NCBI GenBank assembly: GCA_946481265.1
Contig: CAMLNE010000108.1
Coordinates: 1-11,443 of the forward strand
Length of the DNA: 11,443 bases
Reading direction: 5' to 3'
DNA from: an uncultured Panacagrimonas sp.
GTDB taxonomy: Bacteria > Pseudomonadota > Gammaproteobacteria > Nevskiales > Nevskiaceae
Numbering within the stretch: the stretch's first letter is position 1; every line of letters begins with the position of its first letter. A model generated the notes under the pieces. The model made no database searches. It was not told the DNA's origin and worked only from the letters and a program-made list of their open reading frames with translations. The position numbers were made by a program, and so were the translations under genes. Positions 1 through 8,970 of the stretch are shown here, piece by piece.

Positions 1-1
1 C

Positions 2-94
2 GAGTGGATCCTGATCGCGGTCGGCGCCGCGCTGGGCTTCATCGTGGGCGAGTTTCAGGTGCAGGTGATGCTGCACTTCGCGGCCACCGGCTGA
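2..94 (+). CDS. C-terminal fragment of an unidentified, probably membrane-associated protein (5' truncated by window edge)
   Basis: An open frame enters the window at base 2 and ends at TGA 92-94, leaving only 30 residues. The visible part starts EWILIAVGAALGF and holds a hydrophobic stretch of about 12 residues, then IVGEFQVQVMLHFAATG. It could be the end of a transmembrane helix plus a short tail, but too little is present to name a family. The stop shares its last base with the ATG of the DUF1302 gene (TGATG), so the two are probably co-transcribed and translationally coupled. DUF1302 genes often neighbour RND/MMPL-type transporters, but this short C-terminus does not show that. Confidence 0.6.
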   Translation, partial: EWILIAVGAALGFIVGEFQVQVMLHFAATG

Positions 95-2211
95 TGAAGC
101 GCGCGGCTCTCGTCACCCTGGCGGGCCTCGGGCTCATCGCCGCCGTCACGCCGGCGGCCGCGTACGAGAAGGAAGTCGATGGCGGCGCCTTCGACGGCTG
201 GCTGCTGCAGTGGCGCAACCGCGCCTCGCTGGGCATGGCCTGGCGCATGCAGGAGCGGCAGGACCGGCTGATCGGCAAGGCCAGCCTGGATCCGCAACTC
301 TGCGCAGCCGACGACTGCCTTGCGCTGACTCCCGACAATACCGGGCCCAACGAACGCTTCCTGGCCGCGCGCGGCGCGATGTCATCGAACACCGATGACG
401 GCGACCTCAACTACGACAAGGGCGACCTGGTCTCCTCCGGCCTGAAGTACAGCTCGCGGCTGGATTTCGGCACCGTCGACTACGGCATCGAGCTGGGCGC
501 GCTGCTCTACTACGATCCGGTCAACACGAACTTCCGCGAGACGCACTTCAACCGCATGGTGCGGCCCGGTCCGCAGCCGGGTTCGCGCGCGCGCTCGGAC
601 CGGCCGACCGAGACCGAACACCAGCTCGGCTTCGACCTGGAGCTGCGCGAGGCCAACGTCTACTGGTTCACCGATTCCTGGGACGAGCAGCCGCTCGAGT
701 TCCGGATCGGCCGCCAGATCCTGACCTGGGGCGAGGCCGCCGTGAACGTGCAGGGCACGCTCAATTTCGTGAACCCGCCCGATGCCAATGCGCTGGCGCG
801 ACCGGGATTGGAACTGCAGGACATCTACTTTCCGCAGAACATGATCCTGGTGCGCGGGCCGGTGCGCGGCACGCTCTCGTTCGAGGCGTTCTACCAGCTC
901 GAGTGGCGGCCCTACGGCCTGCCCGCGCGCGGCTCCTTCTTCTCGTTCTTCGACGGCGGCAACGAGGTCACGCCCAACGAGTACGTGGTCGGCCCGTTCG
1001 GCAAGACGCCGGAGGACCCGTTGCAGATCGGCGTGCCGTCCCTGCCGTTGGCGCGCACCGTCACGTCCACCAGCTTCTCGCTGCGCCGCGCGGCCAACCG
1101 CGAGCCGGGCAACACCGGCCAGTACGGCATCGCGCTCTACTGGCTGCTCGACGATTTCGTCGACAGCCCGCTGTCGCTGAACTTCTTCCACGCCAACTAC
1201 CACTCGCGTCTGCCCACGGTCAGCGCCTATGCGGCCGACGCCGCCTGCACGCGCCGCGAGGGCAACGCCAACAACCACGACACCACCAACCTGGTGGACT
1301 TCCTCGCCGACTGCGGCGTTCCCGGCACCAACAACGATCCCGTGCTGGGCTTCGATGCGCTGCCATTCGACACCGGCCAGTACTTCCTCGACTACGCCCG
1401 CAACATCAAGCTCTGGGGGCTGTCCTTCGACGCCGAGGCCTTCAAGCTGGCCATCCAGGGCGAGCTGGTCTACCGCGAGAACCAGCCGGTGCAGGTCGAC
1501 CTGGAGGACGTGCTGTTCACCGCCTTCCAGCCGATCTTTCCGCGCCAGGACGTGGTGCTTGCACCGGGCGTGGCCACCCTGGCCGCCTCCACCCGGGCGA
1601 TTCCGACTTATCTGACCGCCTACCGCGGCGGCATCCCCGGCGAAGTCGTGCCCAACAGCTACGTGCGGGGCTACGAACGCATGAAGACCCTGCATGGCAC
1701 GCTGGGCTTCACCAAGATCACCGGCGCCAGTTCGCTGTTCGGCGCCGACGAGGCGGTCTACCTGCTGGAGATCAGCGGGAACTACATTCCCGATCTGCCG
1801 GACCTCGACGAGCTCCAGTTCGAGGGGCCGGGCACGCACACGCACTACAGCCCCGGCATTGCCGATACCGGCGATGCACTGAAGATCAACCCGATCTCGA
1901 ACGGACGCGATGGCTACGTGACCGATTTCGCCTACGGCTACCGGATTGCCGCCTTCCTGCGCTACACCGACTTCTACTGGCCGGGAGTGGCGCTGCGTCC
2001 GCTCGTGATCGTCGCGCACGATGTGCATGGCGTCGCTCCGGGCCTGGCGGAAAACTTCCTCGAAGGCCGCAAGGTGATCATCGGCAACCTGCAGGCCCAG
2101 TACCGCAACTGGCGCGCGGATCTGATCTATTCCTGGTTCACCGGTGGCGGCGACGCGCATGTGCTGCGCGATCGTGACGCGATGGGCATTTCGATCAGCT
2201 ATGAATTCTGA
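94..2211 (+). CDS. DUF1302 family outer-membrane protein (705 aa)
   Basis: This is a predicted outer-membrane beta-barrel of the DUF1302 family. Its substrate is unknown; such proteins are often found beside lipid or hydrophobic-compound metabolism genes. The ATG at 94 is preferred because it starts a clean Sec signal peptide (MKRAALVTLAGLGLIAAVTP, then AAAY) and overlaps the preceding stop as TGATG; the frame upstream of it has no signal-like sequence. Family hallmarks are a WRNRASLGMAWRMQ stretch near residue 40, DDGDLNYDKGD at 101-111, and the GRQILTWGE motif at 206-214 followed by NFVNPPDANALARPG. The chain alternates amphipathic aromatic strands and ends in ...ISYEF with a C-terminal Phe, as expected for BAM-dependent barrels. 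Two Cys pairs (C70/C75 and C385/C407) lie in loop-like regions and could form disulfides. The length is typical of the family, and the usual DUF1329 partner is not visible here. Confidence 0.88.
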   Translation: MKRAALVTLAGLGLIAAVTPAAAYEKEVDGGAFDGWLLQWRNRASLGMAWRMQERQDRLIGKASLDPQLCAADDCLALTPDNTGPNERFLAARGAMSSNTDDGDLNYDKGDLVSSGLKYSSRLDFGTVDYGIELGALLYYDPVNTNFRETHFNRMVRPGPQPGSRARSDRPTETEHQLGFDLELREANVYWFTDSWDEQPLEFRIGRQILTWGEAAVNVQGTLNFVNPPDANALARPGLELQDIYFPQNMILVRGPVRGTLSFEAFYQLEWRPYGLPARGSFFSFFDGGNEVTPNEYVVGPFGKTPEDPLQIGVPSLPLARTVTSTSFSLRRAANREPGNTGQYGIALYWLLDDFVDSPLSLNFFHANYHSRLPTVSAYAADAACTRREGNANNHDTTNLVDFLADCGVPGTNNDPVLGFDALPFDTGQYFLDYARNIKLWGLSFDAEAFKLAIQGELVYRENQPVQVDLEDVLFTAFQPIFPRQDVVLAPGVATLAASTRAIPTYLTAYRGGIPGEVVPNSYVRGYERMKTLHGTLGFTKITGASSLFGADEAVYLLEISGNYIPDLPDLDELQFEGPGTHTHYSPGIADTGDALKINPISNGRDGYVTDFAYGYRIAAFLRYTDFYWPGVALRPLVIVAHDVHGVAPGLAENFLEGRKVIIGNLQAQYRNWRADLIYSWFTGGGDAHVLRDRDAMGISISYEF

Positions 2212-2308
2212 GCGCACCCGATGCTTTGCCGCCGACGCATGGAGCGACACGAGATCCACTTGAACGTCTTCACACCACGATCGGCGATTTCAGCGGGATC
2301 CATGAAAC

Positions 2309-2323
2309 CCGCGGAGTCCGCGG
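2309..2323 (+). other. Short perfect hairpin in the DUF1302 / paralogue-pair spacer
   Basis: In the 140-base spacer after the DUF1302 stop, CCGCGG-AGT-CCGCGG can form a 6-bp GC stem with a 3-base loop. No U-tract follows, so it is not a classical terminator. It lies about 30 bases before the ATG of the next gene and could equally be a 5'-leader structure or chance. A TTGAAC hexamer at 2260-2265 resembles a -35 element, but no convincing -10 is spaced from it. No small gene is supported in this spacer. Confidence 0.3.
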
Positions 2324-2351
2324 CAGGCGCTTCCCCGCTCCAGTCCTGACC

Positions 2352-3095
2352 ATGACGGCAATCCCAAGAAGGCAGCGCGGCGCCTGGATCCTCTGGATCG
2401 TGCTGCTGACGGCCCTGCTCGGCGCCATCATCGGCGGCGCGCTGGTCGGCTACTGGGTCTTCAGGAATGTCGATGCGCGACTGCTGCTGAAGGACCAGCC
2501 CGCCCGCATCACGATCGACGAGACGCTGCAGGTCACCGCGCGCGCGCTCGACAATCTCGACATCCGCCTCGACGACACCATCCGGACGCAGGTGCCGGTC
2601 GACCAGATGATCACGGTGCCGGTCAGGGAGCAGCTCCAGGTCGTTGCGGATTTCGACGGCAGCATCCCGATCCGGATGAATGTCGCGGTACGCGACCAGA
2701 TCGTGCTCGACCAGGTACTCGACCTCAATGCCGTGGTCGACGCGGAGATCCTCGGCGAAAAGCTCAAGCTGCCGATCCGCGGCAAGGTACCGGTCAAGGC
2801 GGTGGTGCCGGTGTCGCTGGACATCCCGGTCGATCAGTCGGTGCAGCTCAAGTTCAGTGCGCCGGTCGGCGTGCGCGTACAGCAGGCCCTGACCATCCCG
2901 CTCAAGACCGTGATCGATGCCGCCATCCCCATCCAGGCTGACCTGTCGGTACCGGTGACGTCGGATATTCCGGCGCAGGCTGAATTCGGACGCGACCCGG
3001 TCGCCATCACCATCGTGGAATCCGATCTGCGCCTGCCGCTGCGCACTCTGCGGCTCGAGACGAAGGACGGGCCGTCGGCGGATACGCCGCGGTGA
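2352..3095 (+). CDS. Uncharacterised single-pass membrane protein with repeated x-Pro-hydrophobic beta pattern (paralogue A, 247 aa)
   Basis: I do not recognise the family. The ATG at 2352 gives a basic N-terminus (MTAIPRRQRG), one strong transmembrane helix at about residues 11-36 and no signal-peptidase site, so a membrane-anchored protein with a periplasmic C-terminal domain is inferred. Upstream in-frame starts would put a long, unlikely arginine-rich stretch before the helix. Immediately after the helix comes GYWVFRNVDARLLLKDQP, which is closely matched in the next gene. Residues 55-210 are built from short alternating strands with recurrent VPV/IPI/LPI/IPL units, near residues 81, 89, 105, 140, 147, 152, 158, 170, 182, 192 and 200. 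This suggests a beta-rich repeat fold. The C-terminal segment VAITIVESDLRLPLRTLRLE is also shared. No catalytic motif or cysteine is visible. No clear Shine-Dalgarno precedes the ATG. The stop overlaps the start of paralogue B (GTGA). Confidence 0.8.
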   Translation: MTAIPRRQRGAWILWIVLLTALLGAIIGGALVGYWVFRNVDARLLLKDQPARITIDETLQVTARALDNLDIRLDDTIRTQVPVDQMITVPVREQLQVVADFDGSIPIRMNVAVRDQIVLDQVLDLNAVVDAEILGEKLKLPIRGKVPVKAVVPVSLDIPVDQSVQLKFSAPVGVRVQQALTIPLKTVIDAAIPIQADLSVPVTSDIPAQAEFGRDPVAITIVESDLRLPLRTLRLETKDGPSADTPR

Positions 3096-3946
3096 ATCAC
3101 GACGAGGGCTTCTTCCGCCTGCCCCGGGGTCGCGCGGCGACGCCGCGAGTGCCCGACACGTCCCCGTCGTCGCCGGCGCCCGCCGGATCCGGGCCGTCCT
3201 CCCCGGCGCCGCCATCCGACCGGAAGCACGCCGGCCGCGCCGCCTGGCTGTGGCCGTTGTTCGGCGCCGGGGTGATGGCGGCGGTGATCGCGGGCGGCCT
3301 GTTCGGCTACTGGGCGTTCATGAACGTGGTGGCGCACCTCCTGCTCACCGATCAGCCGCTGATGCTGCGGCTTCCGCCGCAGTCGGACATCGTGATGCGG
3401 ACCGACAACAGGATCGACGTGCTGATGAAGGGGACGATCTACGCGCAGGTGCCGCTCAAGCAGACGCTCGACCTGCCGGTGCGCGGCACCTACGACACGA
3501 TCGTGAACATCGACACCCGGGTGCCGCTGGATACCGTGATCACCTACGAGGGCATCATCCCGGTCGACAGCATCGCGCAGATCGAAGCACGTGCACCGGT
3601 CAACTTCCAGAACGTGAAGAAGTTCAAGAATCTGCACTTCAAGGCGGCGCTGCCGCTCAAGCTGCGGCTGCCGGTGAAGCTGGTCGTGCCGGTCAAGCAG
3701 GACATCCTGCTGGAATACCACGGGCCGCTGCGCATCACCCTGGACCATGTCATCCGCGCGCCGGTGGATACCGTGCTGAAGACCGCGCTCCAGGTGGATC
3801 AGGCATTCAACGTGCCGATCACCACCAGCCTGCCGGTGCGCCTGACCCTGCCGCAGCATCCGGTGCGGACCACCATCGTGACATCCGACCTCAACCTGGA
3901 CCTCGCGACCCTGCGCCTGGAGCGTCGGCCGGCAACAACGCCCTGA
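3092..3946 (+). CDS. Uncharacterised single-pass membrane protein, paralogue B of the preceding gene (284 aa)
   Basis: This gene is a paralogue of its neighbour and is likewise of no family I recognise. It starts at GTG 3092, which overlaps the stop of paralogue A by four bases (GTGA) and implies translational coupling; a GGCGGA at 3077-3082 is a weak ribosome site. The N-terminus carries an extra cytoplasmic-looking Pro/Ser/Ala-rich segment (residues about 17-45) absent from paralogue A. The transmembrane helix follows at about 51-76, then GYWAFMNVVAHLLLTDQP, nearly the same as in A. The C-terminal part again has many hydrophobic-Pro-hydrophobic units (near 120, 128, 144, 156, 168, 187, 193, 199, 223, 241, 247), and the end TTIVTSDLNLDLATLRLE matches A. 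Topology (C-terminal domain in the periplasm) is inferred. A role with the DUF1302 barrel or in envelope lipid handling is possible from context but unproven. Confidence 0.8.
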   Translation: MNHDEGFFRLPRGRAATPRVPDTSPSSPAPAGSGPSSPAPPSDRKHAGRAAWLWPLFGAGVMAAVIAGGLFGYWAFMNVVAHLLLTDQPLMLRLPPQSDIVMRTDNRIDVLMKGTIYAQVPLKQTLDLPVRGTYDTIVNIDTRVPLDTVITYEGIIPVDSIAQIEARAPVNFQNVKKFKNLHFKAALPLKLRLPVKLVVPVKQDILLEYHGPLRITLDHVIRAPVDTVLKTALQVDQAFNVPITTSLPVRLTLPQHPVRTTIVTSDLNLDLATLRLERRPATTP

Positions 3947-3978
3947 GTTCGCGTCCCTGCCATCGTGGCCCCGCGGAA

Positions 3979-4034
3979 GTCCGGGCGCGTCTTCGACAAA
4001 CCCGAGCCGGGGCCTGCCCGGACCGCGTCCGGGC
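3979..4034. terminator. Candidate bidirectional terminator with alternative hairpins between convergent genes
   Basis: The 139-base spacer between the convergent stops at 3946 and 4086 contains GCCCGGAC-CGC-GTCCGGGC at 4016-4034, a perfect 8-bp stem with a 3-base loop. A third copy, GTCCGGGC, lies at 3979-3986 and can pair with 4016-4023 instead, so the two hairpins are mutually exclusive. There is no U-run on either strand. The position between convergent units favours a termination or RNA 3'-end role, but a Rho-independent mechanism is not clearly shown. Confidence 0.4.
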
Positions 4035-4085
4035 TGCGGGCATGCGCGTCACAGGCCGCGCGCGCCTTCTCCGGGCAGCGCGACC

Positions 4086-4820
4086 TCAGAACGTGAAGGT
4101 CTGCTTGGCGCTGATCAACACCTTCGGCTCGTCCTTGCCGCCCATGAACGAACCTTCGTCCTTCAGATTGGTATCGACGAAGCCGAGTCCGAACACCAGG
4201 CCTTCGCGAATCGTCTTGTGCAGCGTCAGGCTGTAGTCCCAGTACTTGTCCCCGTAGAACCACTCCGCCGCGTCGCCGTGGGTGTAGCCGAGCTGCCCCA
4301 CCACCGAGATCGTGTCGTTGAAGTTGTGGGTGTAGCTGCCGGTGTAATAGAAGGCCTCTTCGTTGGTGCCGACGTAGTCGTCCGAATAGTAGGCCTGCAG
4401 CTTCACCGGACCGACGTACAGGGAGGTGTAGAACTCGAGCGTGTCGAGATCGGTGCGGTCGGGCGTGCCATCACCGTCGAAGTCATACAGCGCGCTTTCC
4501 TTGTCTTCCGTCAGGATGTAGTACAGCGCGCCGATGTCCATCATCACGGTATCGGTGAACTGGTGCAGGTAGCCGACATAGACGTCGAACTCCGATCCGC
4601 CGAACCCCGTCGTGTTGGTCGCCCACACGCCGCCCAGCAGGCCGCTGTCGTGCAGGTGGTCGATCCCGCCCTGCACCGCGACGCCGCCGTTGGCGACGAT
4701 GCCGCGGAAGACGTACTCGCTGAAGACCCCGACATGGCCGGTGGTGCTGGCGCCTGCAGGCGCAAGGAGGGCCAAGCCGCACAGGCCGAGGCCTGCGCTC
4801 AGTCGGTCGAGTCGGGTCAC
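4086..4820 (-). CDS. TorF / Gcw_chp family putative porin (244 aa)
   Basis: This is a predicted outer-membrane porin of the TorF (TIGR02001, Gcw_chp) family; its transported solute is unknown. The GTG at 4820-4818 is chosen because GGAG lies 8 bases upstream and because it gives a Sec signal peptide of about 24 residues ending ...LLAPAGA before STTGHVG. The mature N-terminus has the family signature SEYVFRGI (residues 34-41), then a GGIDHLHDSGLLGGVWATN stretch. Alternating amphipathic strands run to a C-terminal ...KQTFTF with a terminal Phe. Residues 113-124 form DFDGDGTPDRTD, matching the DxDxDGxxDxxD calcium-loop pattern of thrombospondin type 3-like repeats, in what looks like a turn between strands. 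The gene is the last of a minus-strand set with fadH and a LolA-like gene, 115 bases upstream; it may also have its own promoter in that gap, though no strong one is visible. Confidence 0.85.
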   Translation of the reverse strand: MTRLDRLSAGLGLCGLALLAPAGASTTGHVGVFSEYVFRGIVANGGVAVQGGIDHLHDSGLLGGVWATNTTGFGGSEFDVYVGYLHQFTDTVMMDIGALYYILTEDKESALYDFDGDGTPDRTDLDTLEFYTSLYVGPVKLQAYYSDDYVGTNEEAFYYTGSYTHNFNDTISVVGQLGYTHGDAAEWFYGDKYWDYSLTLHKTIREGLVFGLGFVDTNLKDEGSFMGGKDEPKVLISAKQTFTF

Positions 4821-4828
4821 GTCGGTTT

Positions 4829-4832
4829 CTCC
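4829..4832 (-). promoter_or_regulatory. Shine-Dalgarno deciding the GTG start of the TorF porin
   Basis: On the minus strand GGAG is followed by 8 bases (AAACCGAC) and then GTG. This spacing, together with the signal peptide that follows, fixes the start at a GTG; no ATG gives a better one. Confidence 0.65.
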
Positions 4833-4924
4833 GGGTGTTGTTGGTTATTGACCACGTATGCCGGCCCGCTTTCCCTCGGGCACTCCGGTTCCAGAGTCGG
4901 CGCTGGTCGCCCGGACCGGCAAGC

Positions 4925-4935
4925 TAGGGCGCGCC

Positions 4936-4938
<3 letters not shown>
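4925..4938. other. Perfect 14-bp palindrome over the stop codon of the LolA-like gene
   Basis: TAGGGCGCGCCCTA is its own reverse complement and includes the TAG stop (minus strand, 4938-4936). As RNA it could form a 5-bp stem with a CGCG loop, too short and without a U-tract for a convincing terminator. A protein-binding site or mRNA 3' structure between the LolA-like gene and the porin is possible. Chance is also plausible in DNA this GC-rich. Confidence 0.35.
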
Positions 4939-7956
<3,018 letters not shown>

Positions 7957-8832
7957 ATGAAACCGACTGCTTATCCGGTGGAACAGAGCTACTACTTCCA
8001 CGGGCATTACCGACTCGGCTACGAGCTCTACGGCCCCGCCAACGGCACACCCGTGCTGCTGGTGCACGGCATCCTGATGGACGCGTACTGCAACCGCGAC
8101 ATCGCGGGCACGCTCGCCGAAGAGGGCTATCGGGTGATCCTGCTCGACCTGCTCGGGCACGGGCGCAGCGACAAGCCGACCAAGGCGGCCGAGCATCGCG
8201 TCGACTTCTACGCCGAGCAGGTGCTTGGCTTGATGGATCACCTGGGGCTGGAACGCGCGATTCTCGGCGGCGTATCGCTGGGCGCCATCACCACCCTGGC
8301 CGCGGCCTGCCTGGCGCCGCATCGCGTGCGCGCACTGTTCCTCGAGATGCCGGTGGCGGAGAACGCGGTGCCGGCCGCGGCGCTGATGCTGGTGCCGCTG
8401 ATGATCGCGGTGCACTACGCCCGCCCGGTCTACCGCATCTTCGCGCGCCTGCTGCGCAAGCTGCCCGAACCCAGGCGCGCCGTGCTCAACAGCGTGCGCA
8501 ACGCGCTCGCCGCCGAGCCGGAAGTGATCCGCGCGATCCTGCACGGCGTGCTGGTCGGGCCGATCGTTCCCTCGACGCGCCGTCGCCGGCACATCCAGTC
8601 GCCGGCGCTGGTCATCGGCCATGCGCGCGACCCCCTGCACGACCTGGCGGACGCCAAGGCGATCCGGCGGCAGCTGCCCAACGCCGAGATCCTGGTCGCA
8701 CGCTCGGTCATGGAACTGCGCACCCGACCGGAGCGCCTGATGCCACGCATCCTGGATTTCCTGCGCGGCCTGCCGGCGGAAACCGACCGGCCCTCCTCCG
8801 TGCTGCACGCGGCGCTGGCGGCGAACGCCTGA
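7957..8832 (+). CDS. Alpha/beta-fold hydrolase, catalytic histidine not apparent (291 aa)
   Basis: This is a cytoplasmic-type alpha/beta hydrolase with no signal peptide and unknown substrate. ATG 7957 is chosen because GCAGG ends 8 bases upstream and the protein then starts just before the first strand. ATG 7921 is an in-frame alternative without a ribosome site and would add 12 residues. The core is present: oxyanion segment LLVHGILMDAY (35-44), DLLGHGRSDKP (64-74), nucleophile elbow GGVSLGA with S107, and a cap region rich in Arg and Leu (about 134-210). The acid strand is ALVIGHARDPL with D225. Where the family normally has GHxxxxExPE, this protein reads SVMELRTRPER (250-260), so a Val stands in the His position. 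A subfamily with different triad usage is possible. It is divergent from fadH, with argJ following 138 bases downstream, and could act on acyl or ester substrates by context only. Confidence 0.88.
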   Translation: MKPTAYPVEQSYYFHGHYRLGYELYGPANGTPVLLVHGILMDAYCNRDIAGTLAEEGYRVILLDLLGHGRSDKPTKAAEHRVDFYAEQVLGLMDHLGLERAILGGVSLGAITTLAAACLAPHRVRALFLEMPVAENAVPAAALMLVPLMIAVHYARPVYRIFARLLRKLPEPRRAVLNSVRNALAAEPEVIRAILHGVLVGPIVPSTRRRRHIQSPALVIGHARDPLHDLADAKAIRRQLPNAEILVARSVMELRTRPERLMPRILDFLRGLPAETDRPSSVLHAALAANA

Positions 8833-8833
8833 G

Positions 8834-8861
8834 CCGGTCCCGCCCCCGGCGGCGGACCCGG
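8834..8861 (+). terminator. Imperfect GC-rich hairpin just after the hydrolase stop
   Basis: CCGGTCCCGCC pairs with GGCGGACCCGG across a 6-base loop: 9 GC pairs with two internal mismatches, starting two bases after the TGA. There is no U-tract, so termination is only a weak suggestion. An overlapping CGGACC-C-GGTCCG near-palindrome also lies here. Confidence 0.25.
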
Positions 8862-8914
8862 TCCGACCCGCCTCAGCCGGGGCGCGATGCGCGCGGGCCG
8901 GCCAGCAGGTCCGC

Positions 8915-8943
8915 TCCTGCCTGAAAAGCGCTTTCGCTAAACT
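8915..8943 (+). promoter_or_regulatory. Possible argJ promoter
   Basis: The 138-base spacer before argJ contains GCTTTCGCTAAACT, in which TAAACT (8938-8943) resembles a -10 hexamer 27 bases before the ATG. The matching -35 (TCCTGC at 8915-8920, 17-base spacing) is poor. This is the only AT-rich spot in the spacer. Confidence 0.3.
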
Positions 8944-8970
8944 CGCGCGCCCGTCGCGCCGAGTCGTGTC

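Noticed and set aside
4..93. Upstream extension of the DUF1302 frame to base 4
   Set aside because: It would bury the signal peptide behind an Arg-rich stretch that is really the out-of-frame 3' end of the preceding gene.
382..2259. Long minus-strand open frame (625 codons) over the DUF1302 gene
   Set aside because: It is antisense to a well-supported barrel protein, its composition is Arg/Val/Gln/Ala-rich without motifs, and it follows from high third-position GC.
2199..3859. Minus-strand open frames with repeated DR/VD/RH patterns opposite the two paralogues
   Set aside because: The repeated pattern is only the reverse complement of the recurring Val-Pro-Val/Asp codons of the plus-strand genes.
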